A stretch of DNA of 64,000 bases, from assembly GCF_022815645.1 (NCBI RefSeq), contig NZ_JALGRO010000014.1:61377-125376 (forward strand). The letters are read 5' to 3'. How positions within the stretch are numbered: position 1 is the first letter of the stretch; the number at the start of each line of letters is the position of its first letter. Below the pieces are notes generated by a model. It saw only the letters and a program-made list of their open reading frames with translations. It had not been told where the DNA came from and did not search any database. Positions 38,042 to 47,389 of the stretch are shown piece after piece. This stretch comes from Curtobacterium sp. VKM Ac-2922. GTDB lineage: Bacteria > Actinomycetota > Actinomycetes > Actinomycetales > Microbacteriaceae. Both the position numbers and the translations under genes were made by a program.

Positions 38042-38697
38042 GCGGTGATCTCCTTCGCGGTCTTCGACGCGATGAAGGCGTCGAGGGCGCTCTTGCTGAA
38101 GACGATGGTGTCCGACACGAGGACGTCGTAGGCGTTCAGCTGGCCGTACGAGAGCGCGTGGACGTTCGGCAGGTTGCGGATCGACTTGAGCGTCAGCTCG
38201 TCGTCCGACTCGAGCACGACGAGCACGTTCTTGACGGGCGCGACCTTCTCGAGCAGCGTGCGTGCGGTCTTGGTCGACGGCACCTCGGCGGCGACGAAGC
38301 CCTCCACAGCGGCGATGCGGCCACCGCGGGCGCGGTCCGAGAGCGAGCCGAGCAGGGCTGCGGCGATCATCTTCTTCGGGGTGCGCTGCGAGTAGTCGCG
38401 CGGGGTCGGTCCGTGGACGACGCCACCACCGGTGTGCTCCGGAGCGCGGACCGAACCCTGACGGGCGCGGCCGGTGCCCTTCTGCTTGAACGGCTTGCGA
38501 CCGGCACCGCGGACTTCGCCGCGGTTCTTGGTCTTGTGGGTGCCCTGACGCGACGCGGCGCGCTGCGCGGTGACGACCTGGTGGATCAGCGGGACGTTGG
38601 TCTCGACGTCGAAGAGCTCGGCGGGGAGCTCGACGGTGCCGGACTTGACCCCCGATGCGTCGAGGACGTCGATCGTGGTTGCGGTCGTGGTGGCCAT
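38038..38697 (-). CDS. rplD: 50S ribosomal protein L4
   Basis: A 219-residue L4 whose loop lines the tunnel. [20 protein letters not shown] and [13 protein letters not shown] carry the loop, and [19 protein letters not shown] the C-terminal part. The start is set at ATG 38697; a GTG two codons earlier overlaps the rplC stop, the same arrangement seen at rplR. Whether L4 autoregulates the operon, as in E. coli, cannot be judged. Confidence 0.97.
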   Translation of the reverse strand: MATTTATTIDVLDASGVKSGTVELPAELFDVETNVPLIHQVVTAQRAASRQGTHKTKNRGEVRGAGRKPFKQKGTGRARQGSVRAPEHTGGGVVHGPTPRDYSQRTPKKMIAAALLGSLSDRARGGRIAAVEGFVAAEVPSTKTARTLLEKVAPVKNVLVVLESDDELTLKSIRNLPNVHALSYGQLNAYDVLVSDTIVFSKSALDAFIASKTAKEITA

Positions 38698-38699
38698 GA

Positions 38700-39356
38700 T
38701 CACTTACCCTTCACGGCGGTGCGGACGAAGACGGAGCGGCCACGAGCACCGGGGACGGCGCCCTTGACGAGCAGCAGACCCTTCTCGGCGTCGACGGCGT
38801 GCACCGTGAGGTTGAGGACGGTGACGCGCTCGCCACCCATGCGACCCGCCATGCGCATGCCCTTGAAGACACGCGACGGGGTCGAGGAAGCACCGATCGA
38901 ACCGGGCTTGCGGTGGTTGCGGTGCGCACCGTGCGATGCGCCCACGCCGTGGAAGCCGTGGCGCTTCATGACACCCGCGAAGCCCTTGCCCTTGCTCGTG
39001 CCGACGACGTCGACCTTCGCGCCGGCCTCGAACGTGGCGTCGACGGTGAGCTCCTGGCCCAGCGTGTACTCGCTCGCGTCCGACGTGCGGATCTCGGTGA
39101 GGGTGCGGCGCGGGGTGACCCCGGCGGCCTCGAAGTGGCCGGCGGCCGGCTTGTTCACCTTGCGGGGGTCGATCTGGCCCGCGGCGATCTGGATCGCCTC
39201 GTAGCCGTCGCGCTCGACGTTGCGGATCTGGGTGACCACGTTCGGGCCGACCTCGATCACGGTGACGGGGATGAACTTGTTGTTCTCGTCCCACACCTGG
39301 GTCATCCCGAGCTTCTTGCCGAGGAGGCCCTTGACGGTCTTGGTTGTGTTCGCCAT
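38700..39356 (-). CDS. rplC: 50S ribosomal protein L3
   Basis: A 218-residue L3 near the peptidyl transferase centre. [19 protein letters not shown] opens it, and [17 protein letters not shown] and [14 protein letters not shown] are the hallmark loops. It follows rpsJ by 13 bp. Confidence 0.98.
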   Translation of the reverse strand: MANTTKTVKGLLGKKLGMTQVWDENNKFIPVTVIEVGPNVVTQIRNVERDGYEAIQIAAGQIDPRKVNKPAAGHFEAAGVTPRRTLTEIRTSDASEYTLGQELTVDATFEAGAKVDVVGTSKGKGFAGVMKRHGFHGVGASHGAHRNHRKPGSIGASSTPSRVFKGMRMAGRMGGERVTVLNLTVHAVDAEKGLLLVKGAVPGARGRSVFVRTAVKGK

Positions 39357-39369
39357 CAGTGCAGCCCCC

Positions 39370-39678
39370 TTACAGCTTGATCTCGATGTTGACGTCGGCC
39401 GGCAGGTCGAGACGCATGAGCGAGTCGACGGCCTTCGGCGTCGGGTCGACGATGTCGATGACGCGCTTGTGCGTGCGCTTCTCGAAGTGCTCGCGCGAGT
39501 CCTTGTACTTGTGAGGGGAACGGATCACGGCGATCACGTTCTTCTCGGTGGGGAGCGGCACCGGGCCGACCACGGTCGCACCGGCACGGGTCACCGTGTC
39601 GACGATCTTCCGGGCCGACGTGTCGATGACCTCGTGGTCGTACGACTTGAGCCGGATGCGGATCTTCTGTCCCGCCAT
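39370..39678 (-). CDS. rpsJ: 30S ribosomal protein S10
   Basis: A 102-residue S10, standard length; it also serves transcription antitermination as Nus[20 protein letters not shown] and [21 protein letters not shown] are canonical. It is the first gene of the S10 cluster, after a 618-bp non-coding region. Confidence 0.98.
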   Translation of the reverse strand: MAGQKIRIRLKSYDHEVIDTSARKIVDTVTRAGATVVGPVPLPTEKNVIAVIRSPHKYKDSREHFEKRTHKRVIDIVDPTPKAVDSLMRLDLPADVNIEIKL

Positions 39679-40296
39679 GTGTTCTCTGTCCTCTCTGCGC
39701 CGCGCACCCTCAGGCCGCCTGACACCGCCTGGATCCGCCCTGTGCGGATCTGGCTGTTTACGTGGAACCGGGCGCATCCACGGGGGATGTCCGCTGTTCT
39801 CCTGTCAACCGCGCGGGCGGTCATGCTGTCGTGCACATGGCGGCCCGCGTGGACGTGTCGTCTCCACACACACCGGCTGGCCGGCGTGGTCTGGGGATTC
39901 GACGTGTGTTCTGCTGCCTGCGGCCCAACCCAGCTCTGCTGGACAGAGGGGTTGTGCACTGCCAGAGCAGTGATCCCCGCGAGCGCGAACCCACGGAGAA
40001 TTCCGGAACCGGACAAGTCTCCCATAGGGGCACCATCCGTGCAACCCGGGCGTGTCGCGCAGTTCCGGGCGTGTCGCTCCGGAGGGACTTCCGCAGCCCG
40101 CCGCGGAAGCACCGCCCTGGAGGCCCGGCTCGGTTCCGCCCCGCACGGTGCCCTGTCGGGACCCACGCCACGGACGCATCGCGCCCCCGGACGGACGTCG
40201 CGCCCCCGTGGAACGGGGTGCGATGTCCACGCGGGGGCGCGACGTGCGAGCGGGGCGACCGGCGGCCCGCCTGCGGCGGTCCACCGGTCGGTGGTC
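39679..40296 (-). other. 618-bp non-coding region upstream of rpsJ (S10 leader and promoter)
   Basis: No frame here has a plausible protein or ribosome site. On the minus strand TTGACA (complement of 39803-39808) is a perfect -35, but no good -10 is seen 16-19 bp on. CACTGC/GCAGTG (39958-39973 region) forms a short hairpin. The motif CTGGAGGCCCGGCTC is at 40117-40131. The far end holds the terminator of the DarT-like gene. The length leaves room for a long S10 leader. Confidence 0.5.
40195..40245 (-). terminator. Stem-loop after the DarT-like gene
   Basis: A perfect 14-bp stem (ACGTCGCGCCCCCG at 40195-40208 with 40232-40245) encloses a 23-nt loop. Another CGCGCCCCCG copy at 40180-40189 allows alternative pairing. 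It lies about 50 bp past the stop codon. Confidence 0.6.
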
Positions 40297-41124
40297 TCAG
40301 TCCTCGTCGGGGACCACGGGTGGGACGAACCACGGCGGGAAGACCGCGACGCGGGGGGCGTGTCCGCCGTGCTCGGACAGGATGTCCTTCACCGCGTGCC
40401 GCGTCCGGTCGTTCGGGACGCCGATGACCGCGACCGACGAGAACGGCACGCTCGGCCCGGCCAGGACCTCGAGGCCGTGCATCTCCGGGTCGGTCAGGTC
40501 CGTGCGTCGCAGCAGGTTCGCCGCGGCTTCCGGGCCCACGGCGAAGCGGGCATCGTCGGCATCGGCATCGGTGTCCGCCAGGATCACGGACGCGCCGAAC
40601 GCCGCCGTGGGCACGACGAGCACGACGAAGTCGATCCCCTTGGCGTGACGCGCGGCCTCGGACCACCGGGTCTCGTCGTGGGCACCACGGCGCACCTCGT
40701 CCCACCGGGCGCCGTCCGGCGAGAGCGAGAACGGGACGTGCGCTGCCACCGGTGAGCCGTCGGGAGCGGTCGCGGCCGCACGACGTGCACGCAGTTCCGG
40801 GGAGCTGATGTCGTACGAGGGCGTCACGCGGTCGGCGGCGGTGATCGCCTGGTCGGCGACGATGCCGTCGAAGTTGTCGATGTGGGTGACGTGGTGCGCG
40901 CGCAGCGTCCCGAACACCCGCGCCGCGGGCATCTCGGGTTCCGCGACACGCAGAGCCGTGGCCTTCGCCCGCGCCGGCGAACCGCCAGGGGTCGACCGGA
41001 GCGAGGTGCTCACGCGGGTGCGCCGTGGCGCAGGGGTCTTGGGGACGTCCGGCAGGTCGCGCTGTCGCGGCGCGCAGATGTCGCAGAGTTCAGTGGGGAA
41101 TCCGTGGATGCACTCGTCGGTCAC
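40297..41124 (-). CDS. DarT-like (DUF4433) putative ADP-ribosyltransferase with N-terminal Cys/His motif
   Basis: A 275-residue protein. The middle resembles DarT, the toxin that ADP-ribosylates thymidine in single-stranded DNA. HHVTHIDNFDGIVAD is the NAD-site entry, SSPELRARRA and VAAHVPFSLSPDG follow, and GLEVLAGPSVPFSSV matches the DarT segment that carries the catalytic glutamate. The N-terminus holds C-x-H-x6-C-x2-C (C5, H7, C14, C17), suggesting zinc binding, then a basic linker. No DarG macrodomain antitoxin lies within several kb. It could be a repurposed DNA modifier or an inactive relative. The GTG start is weakly supported. Family call from motif recognition only. Confidence 0.6.
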   Translation of the reverse strand: MTDECIHGFPTELCDICAPRQRDLPDVPKTPAPRRTRVSTSLRSTPGGSPARAKATALRVAEPEMPAARVFGTLRAHHVTHIDNFDGIVADQAITAADRVTPSYDISSPELRARRAAATAPDGSPVAAHVPFSLSPDGARWDEVRRGAHDETRWSEAARHAKGIDFVVLVVPTAAFGASVILADTDADADDARFAVGPEAAANLLRRTDLTDPEMHGLEVLAGPSVPFSSVAVIGVPNDRTRHAVKDILSEHGGHAPRVAVFPPWFVPPVVPDED

Positions 41125-41215
41125 GACTGGTGTGGGTCCTTCCGTGCCGCGTGGGGGTGGAACGGCACAAGGGTCAACGCTACGTCATCGGGGCCCGATT
41201 GCGGCACCGATCCGC

Positions 41216-42208
41216 TCATCGGCGGTACAGCAGCGCCCGGACCTCGGACTCCGCGGCGTGGAGTCGGGCCGGATCGATGGTCTCGCCGTGCTCGTAGGCG
41301 TCGAGCAGGCGGGGGTCGATGTAGCTCGCCCGCGCGACGGTCGGGGTGTTGCCGAGGACGTCGCTCGCGGCCTGTACCGCGTGCGACACCGCGCGCTTCC
41401 GTTTCGTCGCTGCCGACTGCGAGCCCGTCTGCGCCAGGTCGATCGCGGCCGCCACCGTGCCGTGCAGCGTCCGGAAGTCCTTCGCCGTGAACTCGTCGCC
41501 GGCGCGCTCCTTGACGTAGGCGTTGATCTCCTCTGCCGTCAGCGGCTCCCACCGGGCGCCGCGGGTGCGGCGGTAGGACAGCAGTCGTGCGGTGGGGCCC
41601 CGACGCTGCATCCCGACGATGACCTTCGCCAGGTCCGCGTCGTGGATCGACGACGACCACTCCTGGTGGCTCTTGCCGGGGAAGGCGAGCTCGATGTCGG
41701 CCCCGGAGACCGTCGCGTGCGCACAGAGCAGCGTCGACAGTCCGCGGCTGCCGTGCTCGGTCGCGTAGCGTTCGGACCCGACCCGCAGCGAACCCTGGTC
41801 GAGCATCCGGAACGCCGCCGCCAGTGACCGCCGTTGGTCCGGTTCGGGGCGCCGCAGGTCCTGCGTGACCATCCGTCGTGCGCTCGGGAGCGACTCCGCC
41901 AGACCGAGCGCCCGGTCGTACTTGATCTTGTCCATCCGGTCCCGCCACGACGGGTGGTACATGTACTGCCGACGACCCGCACCGTCGATGCCCGTCGCCA
42001 GGATGTGACCGTTCGCGTAGGGCGAGATCCAGACGTCGTCCCAGGCCGGCGGGATCACGAACTCCTCGAGCCGCGCACGGATCGCCGGGTCGGTGACCGT
42101 GGCGCCGTCGGGGTCGCGGTAGGTGAACCCGCGCCCGCTGCGGAGCCGGTGGTAGCCACGACCGTTGGTCTTGGATCTGCGGAGACGTGTCACCCGTCGA
42201 GCCAACAC
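41216..42208 (-). CDS. DNA topoisomerase IB (poxvirus/bacterial type)
   Basis: A 330-residue type IB topoisomerase, which relaxes supercoils through a 3'-phosphotyrosine. The N-terminal part has GFTYRDPDGATV, PPAWDDVWI and HPSWRDRMDKIKYDR. The catalytic domain has AKDFRTLHGT with its arginine region and the nucleophile tyrosine in ARASYIDPRLLDAYE. Such enzymes are accessory in actinobacteria. The GTG start is the longest plausible; a GTG five codons later is an alternative. The next gene on this strand is the DarT-like one, 91 bp on. Confidence 0.92.
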   Translation of the reverse strand: MLARRVTRLRRSKTNGRGYHRLRSGRGFTYRDPDGATVTDPAIRARLEEFVIPPAWDDVWISPYANGHILATGIDGAGRRQYMYHPSWRDRMDKIKYDRALGLAESLPSARRMVTQDLRRPEPDQRRSLAAAFRMLDQGSLRVGSERYATEHGSRGLSTLLCAHATVSGADIELAFPGKSHQEWSSSIHDADLAKVIVGMQRRGPTARLLSYRRTRGARWEPLTAEEINAYVKERAGDEFTAKDFRTLHGTVAAAIDLAQTGSQSAATKRKRAVSHAVQAASDVLGNTPTVARASYIDPRLLDAYEHGETIDPARLHAAESEVRALLYRR

Positions 42209-42252
42209 GGCCCGGGCTGGACGTGGGCACGGCCGGGGTCCTCAGCCGGTGG

Positions 42253-42504
42253 TCACTCCTTGCCGACGTGCTCGTCGACGGTGTCCGCGGCGTCGTCGAC
42301 CTGCTCGTCGAACCGGCCGCCCGTGACCTTCTTGATGCCGTCCGCGAGCCCGTGGATGATCTTGTCGGAGACGTCCTCGACCTTGTCGCTCTTGAGAGCC
42401 TCTTCGATCTTGTCCTTGTTCGCATCGACGAAGGCCTTGGCCTTGTCGGTGACCTCTTCCGCCTTGGCGGACACGTTCTTCTGCAGGTCGTCGAAGCTGC
42501 TCAT
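42253..42504 (-). CDS. Small MT0933-like antitoxin-type helical protein
   Basis: An 83-residue acidic, lysine-rich and helical protein. The opening MSSFDDLQKNVSAKAEEVTD and the end IKKVTGGRFDEQVDDAADTV resemble the MT0933/Rv0909 family named as putative antitoxins. No partner with a recognisable toxin domain is adjacent: the neighbours are topoisomerase IB and tuf. Family members often occur alone, so an antitoxin role is unproven. Its low alanine and high K/E/D content differs from neighbouring genes but codon use is not unusual. Confidence 0.6.
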   Translation of the reverse strand: MSSFDDLQKNVSAKAEEVTDKAKAFVDANKDKIEEALKSDKVEDVSDKIIHGLADGIKKVTGGRFDEQVDDAADTVDEHVGKE

Positions 42505-42610
42505 GATGTCTCCACGTCGGGGCCGGACACTCCGACCCTCTGGCCCTCATGCTGCCCCGTTCCGCACCGTCTGTCCACGGACCGCGGGAGAACACCCGGC
42601 GACGGCGCGG

Positions 42611-42670
42611 GAACACGACAGCGGAGCCGGGAACACGACAGCGGGGCCCGGAAAACGACAGCGGGGCCGA
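42611..42670. repeat. Three tandem 20-bp repeats downstream of tuf
   Basis: Units at 42611-42630, 42631-42650 and 42651-42670 share GAACACGACAGCGG-type sequence (the last begins GAAAACGACAGCGG). A degenerate unit may precede at about 42590. The last unit overlaps the tuf terminator stem. Confidence 0.85.
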
Positions 42671-42692
42671 GCCCGAAGGCCCGACCCCGCTG
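42659..42692 (-). terminator. Terminator after tuf
   Basis: A 15-bp stem with two mismatches (42659-42673 and 42678-42692) and a CGAA loop, followed on the minus strand by CGTTTTC. It begins 17 bp after the tuf stop. Confidence 0.8.
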
Positions 42693-42708
42693 CAACAGGT
42701 GACGAGAA

Positions 42709-43896
42709 TTACTTGATGATCGTCTCGACCGTACCGGCACCGACCGTACGACCACCCTCGCGGATGGCGAAACGGAGGCCCTCTTCCATGGCGATCGGCT
42801 GGATCAGCTCGACCGTCATCGAAACGGTGTCGCCGGGCATGACCATCTCGGTGCCCTCGGGCAGCGTGATGACGCCGGTGACGTCCGTGGTGCGGAAGTA
42901 GAACTGCGGGCGGTAGTTCGCGTAGAACGGGTTGTGACGACCGCCCTCTTCCTTGTTCAGGATGTACGCGTTCGCCTTGAACTCGGTGTGCGGCGTGACC
43001 GAACCCGGCTTCACGACGACCTGGCCGCGCTCGACGTCCTCGCGCTTGAGGCCACGGATGAGCAGACCGGTGTTGTCACCGGCGACTGCCTTGTCCAGCA
43101 GCTTGCGGAACATCTCGATGCCCGTGACCGTGGTCTTCTGGGTCGCCTTGATGCCGACGATCTCGACCTCGGAGTTGAGGTCCAGCTCGCCACGCTCGAC
43201 GCGGCCGGTGACGACGGTGCCACGACCGGTGATCGTGAAGACGTCCTCGATCGGCATCAGGAAGGGCTGGTCGGTGGCGCGGATCGGGTCCGGCACGCTC
43301 TCGTCGACAGCGGCCATGAGGTCCTGGACGGACTTGACCCACTTCTCGTCGCCCTCGAGCGCCTTGAGCGCCGAGACCTGCACGACGGGGGCGTCCTCGT
43401 CGAACTCCTGCGAGCCGAGGAGCTCGCGGACCTCGAGCTCGACGAGCTCGAGGATCTCTTCGTCGTCCACCATGTCGGACTTGTTCAGCGCGACGACGAT
43501 GTAGGGCACGCCGACCTGGCGGGCGAGCAGCACGTGCTCACGCGTCTGGGGCATGGGACCGTCGGTGGCGGCGACCACGAGGATCGCGCCGTCCATCTGG
43601 GCCGCACCGGTGATCATGTTCTTCACGTAGTCAGCGTGACCAGGAGCGTCGACGTGCGCGTAGTGGCGCTTCTCCGTCTGGTACTCGACGTGCGAGATGT
43701 TGATCGTGATGCCGCGCTGGCGCTCTTCGGGAGCGTTGTCGATCTGAGCGAAGTCGCGGGCCTCGTTGAGGTCCGGGTACTGGTCGTGCAGAACCTTGGT
43801 GATCGCCGCCGTGAGCGTGGTCTTGCCGTGGTCGACGTGACCGATGGTTCCGATGTTGACGTGCGGCTTGGTGCGCTCGAACTTGGCCTTGGCCAC
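42709..43896 (-). CDS. tuf: Elongation factor Tu
   Basis: A 395-residue GTPase that delivers aminoacyl-tRNA. The P-loop is GHVDHGKT, switch I contains ERQRGITI, then DAPGHADYV and NKSDMV. The GTG start has a strong GGAGG site (43907-43911 complement). It is the last gene of the str cluster, separated from fusA by 155 bp that contains a hairpin, so part of its transcription may be independent. Confidence 0.99.
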   Translation of the reverse strand: MAKAKFERTKPHVNIGTIGHVDHGKTTLTAAITKVLHDQYPDLNEARDFAQIDNAPEERQRGITINISHVEYQTEKRHYAHVDAPGHADYVKNMITGAAQMDGAILVVAATDGPMPQTREHVLLARQVGVPYIVVALNKSDMVDDEEILELVELEVRELLGSQEFDEDAPVVQVSALKALEGDEKWVKSVQDLMAAVDESVPDPIRATDQPFLMPIEDVFTITGRGTVVTGRVERGELDLNSEVEIVGIKATQKTTVTGIEMFRKLLDKAVAGDNTGLLIRGLKREDVERGQVVVKPGSVTPHTEFKANAYILNKEEGGRHNPFYANYRPQFYFRTTDVTGVITLPEGTEMVMPGDTVSMTVELIQPIAMEEGLRFAIREGGRTVGAGTVETIIK

Positions 43897-43997
43897 TGTG
43901 GGTCCTCCTCAGGACTCGGATGCGGCACCCCCGGGGGCATCCCGGTCGGGATGCGAGCGAGTGGTCCGCGGTGTGTGTGTCTTTTACTGTACTTGGT

Positions 43998-44028
43998 GGC
44001 GAGGGGCCCGTCGCCGGGCGCCCTCGCC
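43998..44028 (-). terminator. Hairpin between fusA and tuf
   Basis: A long hairpin (GGCGAGGG/CCCTCGCC outer stem plus CCCG/CGGG inner stem with a one-base bulge) lies 24 bp past fusA. On the minus strand TACAGT and an A-run follow, a possible -10 for tuf without a clear -35. It may balance fusA and tuf levels. Confidence 0.5.
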
Positions 44029-44051
44029 TGTGGAGAACACGCTCGGAAGCG

Positions 44052-46169
44052 TTATTCGCCCTTGGCCTTCGCGACGATCTCCTCGGCGACGTTCGACGGG
44101 ACCTGGTTGTAGGTCTCGAAGGTCATCGAGTAGACGGCACGACCGGAGGTCTTCGAACGAAGGTCTCCGACGTAGCCGAACATCTCGGACAGCGGCACGC
44201 TCGCGCGGACCACCTTGACGCCCGAGGCGTCCTCCATCGCGGCGATGTTGCCACGACGGGAGCTGAGGTCACCGATCACGTCGCCCATGTACTCCTCGGG
44301 CGTGCGGACCTCGACGGCCATGATCGGCTCGAGGATGACCGGACCGGCCTTGCGGGCCGCTTCCTTGTACGCGATCGAGCCGGCGATCTTGAACGCCATC
44401 TCGGACGAGTCGACGTCGTGCGCCGCGCCGTCCTTGAGGGTCGCCTTCACGCCCACCGTCGGGTAGCCGGCGAGGATGCCGACCTGCATCGCGTCCTGGA
44501 TGCCGGCGTCCACCGAGGGGATGTACTCGCGGGGGACGCGTCCACCGGTGACGGCGTTGACGAACTCGTAGACCTTCTCGGAGGTGACCTCCATCGGCTC
44601 GAGCGCGATCTGCACCTTCGCGAACTGACCGGAGCCACCGGTCTGCTTCTTGTGGGTGTAGTCGTAGCGCTCGACGACCTTCGTCAGGGTCTCGCGGTAG
44701 GCCACCTGGGGCTTGCCGACGTTGGCCTCGACGTGGAACTCACGCTTCATGCGGTCGACCAGGATGTCGAGGTGGAGCTCGCCCATGCCCTTGATCGTGG
44801 TCTGACCGGTCTCCGGGTTGAGCTCGACGCGGAACGTCGGGTCCTCTTCGGCGAGCTTCTGGATGGCCGTGGAGAGCTTCTCCTGGTCGGCCTTGGTCTT
44901 CGGCTCGATCGCGACCTCGATGACGGGCTCGGGGAACGTCATCGACTCGAGGACGACCTGGTCCTGCGGGTCGCAGAGCGTGTCGCCGGTGGTCGTGTCC
45001 TTGAGGCCGATGACCGCGTAGATGTGACCGGCGGTGACGGCGTCGACCGGGTTCTCCTTGTTGGAGTGCATCTGGAAGATCTTGCCGATGCGCTCCTTCT
45101 TGCCCTTGGTCGAGTTGATGACCTGTGCACCGGACTCGATGTGGCCGGAGTACACGCGGACGTAGGTCAGACGACCGAAGAACGGGTGCACCGCGACCTT
45201 GAAGGCGAGCGCGGAGAAGGGCTCGGAGGCCTCCGGCTTGCGGATGATCTCCTTCTCTTCGTCCTTGACGTCGTGACCGATCATCGGCGGGACGTCGAGG
45301 GGCGACGGCAGGTAGTCGATGACCGCGTCGAGCATCGGCTGGACGCCGCGGTTCTTGAAGGCAGAACCACAGAGGACCGGGTAGATCTCGCTGTTGACCG
45401 TGAGCTGACGGATTGCGGCCTTGATCTCGGCGACCGAGAAGTCGGTGTCGCCCTCGAGGTAGCGCTCCATGAGCTCGTCGTTGGCTTCGGCCACGCGCTC
45501 GATGAGCTTCTCGCGGTACTCCGCAGCACGGTCGGCGAGGTCCGCGGGGATCTCCTCGATCTCGTACTTGGCGCCCATCTGGACGTCACCCTTCGCGTCG
45601 CCGCGCCAGGTGAGTGCCCGCATCTCGACCAGGTCGACGACGCCCTCGAACGAGGACTCCGCACCGATCGGGAGCTGTAGGACCAGGGGCTCTGCGCCGA
45701 GGCGGTTCACGATCGTGTCGACGGTGAAGTAGAAGTCCGCGCCGAGCTTGTCCATCTTGTTGACGAAGCAGATGCGCGGGACGTTGTACTTGTCCGCCTG
45801 ACGCCACACGGTCTCGGACTGGGGCTCGACGCCCTCTTTCCCGTCGAAGACGGCGACGGCACCGTCGAGGACGCGGAGCGAGCGCTCCACCTCGACCGTG
45901 AAGTCGACGTGACCCGGGGTGTCGATGATGTTGATCTGGTTGTTGTCCCAGAAGCAGGTCGTCGCGGCCGACGTGATCGTGATGCCGCGTTCCTGCTCCT
46001 GCGCCATCCAGTCCATGGTGGCTGCGCCGTCGTGGACTTCACCGATCTTGTGCGTGATGCCCGTGTAGAACAGGATGCGCTCGGTGGTCGTGGTCTTGCC
46101 AGCATCGATGTGCGCCATGATGCCGATGTTGCGGACCTTGTTCAGGTCGGTGAGCACGTCCTGTGCCAC
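44052..46169 (-). CDS. fusA: Elongation factor G
   Basis: A 705-residue translocase GTPase. [20 protein letters not shown] begins the G domain, with [19 protein letters not shown] and NKMDKLGAD after it. Domain IV motif [15 protein letters not shown] and the final [10 protein letters not shown] are standard. The GTG start gives [14 protein letters not shown]. It follows rpsG by 87 bp. Confidence 0.99.
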   Translation of the reverse strand: MAQDVLTDLNKVRNIGIMAHIDAGKTTTTERILFYTGITHKIGEVHDGAATMDWMAQEQERGITITSAATTCFWDNNQINIIDTPGHVDFTVEVERSLRVLDGAVAVFDGKEGVEPQSETVWRQADKYNVPRICFVNKMDKLGADFYFTVDTIVNRLGAEPLVLQLPIGAESSFEGVVDLVEMRALTWRGDAKGDVQMGAKYEIEEIPADLADRAAEYREKLIERVAEANDELMERYLEGDTDFSVAEIKAAIRQLTVNSEIYPVLCGSAFKNRGVQPMLDAVIDYLPSPLDVPPMIGHDVKDEEKEIIRKPEASEPFSALAFKVAVHPFFGRLTYVRVYSGHIESGAQVINSTKGKKERIGKIFQMHSNKENPVDAVTAGHIYAVIGLKDTTTGDTLCDPQDQVVLESMTFPEPVIEVAIEPKTKADQEKLSTAIQKLAEEDPTFRVELNPETGQTTIKGMGELHLDILVDRMKREFHVEANVGKPQVAYRETLTKVVERYDYTHKKQTGGSGQFAKVQIALEPMEVTSEKVYEFVNAVTGGRVPREYIPSVDAGIQDAMQVGILAGYPTVGVKATLKDGAAHDVDSSEMAFKIAGSIAYKEAARKAGPVILEPIMAVEVRTPEEYMGDVIGDLSSRRGNIAAMEDASGVKVVRASVPLSEMFGYVGDLRSKTSGRAVYSMTFETYNQVPSNVAEEIVAKAKGE

Positions 46170-46256
46170 AGGGTTCCTCCGGAAGAGTTGTAGGAGAGGT
46201 TGGCGTCCGTCCGGGCGCCGGGGTTCTTGACCGCCGGCGCCCGGACAGTGCCGGGA

Positions 46257-46727
46257 CTACCAGCGGTAGTGCGCGAAGGCCTTGTTCGACTCGGCCATCT
46301 TGTGGGTGTCTTCACGACGCTTGACAGCGGCGCCGAGACCGTTCGACGCGTCGAGGATCTCGTTCATGAGACGCTCGGTCATCGTCTTCTCGCGGCGGGC
46401 CTTGGCGTACGAGGTCAGCCAGCGCAGGGCCAGCGTGTTCGCACGGTGCGGCTTGACCTCGACCGGGACCTGGTAGGTCGAGCCACCGACGCGGCGGCTG
46501 CGGACCTCGAGGGTCGGTCGGACGTTGTCGAGCGCCTTCTTGAGCGTGACGACGGCATCCTGCTGGTTCTTGGCGGTCACGCCTTCGAGTGCGTCGTAGA
46601 CGATGCGCTCGGCGAGACCCTTCTTGCCGTCCAGGAGGATCTTGTTGACGAGCTGGCTGACGATCGGTGCGCCGTAGACGGGGTCTGCGACGACGGGGCG
46701 CTTGGGGGCCGGTCCCTTACGAGGCAT
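46257..46727 (-). CDS. rpsG: 30S ribosomal protein S7
   Basis: A 156-residue S7 that nucleates the 30S head. [19 protein letters not shown] and the [15 protein letters not shown] end match actinobacterial S7 exactly. It follows rpsL by 4 bp. Confidence 0.99.
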   Translation of the reverse strand: MPRKGPAPKRPVVADPVYGAPIVSQLVNKILLDGKKGLAERIVYDALEGVTAKNQQDAVVTLKKALDNVRPTLEVRSRRVGGSTYQVPVEVKPHRANTLALRWLTSYAKARREKTMTERLMNEILDASNGLGAAVKRREDTHKMAESNKAFAHYRW

Positions 46728-46731
46728 GTTC

Positions 46732-47100
46732 TCAACCCTTCTTCGCGCCGTAGCGGCTACGCGCCTGCTTGCGGTTCTTGACGGCCTGCGTGTCGAGCGC
46801 GCCGCGGATGATCTTGTAGCGCACGCCGGGCAGGTCCTTCACACGACCGCCGCGGACGAGCACCATCGAGTGCTCCTGCAGGTTGTGGCCCTCACCGGGG
46901 ATGTAGGCCGTGACCTCGGTACCGTTCGAGAGCTTCACACGAGCGACCTTGCGCAGTGCCGAGTTGGGCTTCTTGGGGGTGGTGGTGTAGACGCGGGTGC
47001 ACACGCCACGCTGCTGGGGGTTCGCCTTCAGCGCCGGGGCCTTGGTCTTGACGACCTTGGGGCTCCGACCCTTGCGAACGAGCTGCTGGATGGTAGGCAA
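46732..47100 (-). CDS. rpsL: 30S ribosomal protein S12
   Basis: A 122-residue decoding-centre protein. The TTG start at 47100 is supported by AGGAGA 5 bp upstream and gives [14 protein letters not shown], the expected opening. Lys43 (in TTTPKKPNS) and Lys88 (in GGRVKDLPG) are wild type, so no classical streptomycin-resistance substitution is present. It is the first gene of rpsL-rpsG-fusA-tuf. Confidence 0.98.
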   Translation of the reverse strand: MPTIQQLVRKGRSPKVVKTKAPALKANPQQRGVCTRVYTTTPKKPNSALRKVARVKLSNGTEVTAYIPGEGHNLQEHSMVLVRGGRVKDLPGVRYKIIRGALDTQAVKNRKQARSRYGAKKG

Positions 47101-47268
47101 CTGTTCTCCTGGTTCTCGCTCGTGTTCTCTGGCCGACGCGGTCCGTCGGCATCCTCGCCCACGCAGACGTCGGCCGATTCGGCAGACGTGGATCGGGGGC
47201 GGACTGTCCGGATCGAGGTCATCGACCCGCCGGACATGGGGGCGCGCCCGAAGGCGCACACCCGGAAG

Positions 47269-47297
47269 AGCCTACCTGTGGTACCCCGTGGGGTCAA
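47269..47297 (-). promoter_or_regulatory. Promoter of the rpsL-rpsG-fusA-tuf operon
   Basis: On the minus strand TTGACC (complement of 47292-47297) and TAGGCT (complement of 47269-47274) are 17 bp apart. The predicted start is near 47262, leaving a leader of about 160 nt before rpsL. The -35 lies about 90 bp from the stop of the preceding gene. Confidence 0.75.
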
Positions 47298-47389
47298 TCC
47301 CAGCCATCCCCGCGCGGCGCGCGTCCGCTGAGGGGTGAGCCGGGCCTCCAGTCCGGTGCGCGACGTCGTCGTCGCACACCCCGCCCCGG

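Noticed and set aside
39803..39808. Confident S10 promoter at the perfect TTGACA
   Set aside because: Nothing resembling a -10 lies 16-19 bp downstream (CCCCGT or CCCGTG), so it is recorded only as a possible element.
39821..40705. Arginine-rich minus-strand frame across the rpsJ upstream region
   Set aside because: It overlaps the DarT-like gene in another frame, has no ribosome site and has shadow-like composition.
40297..42504. DarT-like gene and MT0933-like gene as a toxin-antitoxin pair
   Set aside because: They are separated by topoisomerase IB. The small protein is not a macrodomain, which is what counteracts DarT.
42611..42670. Possible CRISPR array
   Set aside because: The units are contiguous with no spacers between them, and no cas gene is present.
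46732..47100. Streptomycin-resistance mutation in rpsL
   Set aside because: Lys43 and Lys88 are both wild type.
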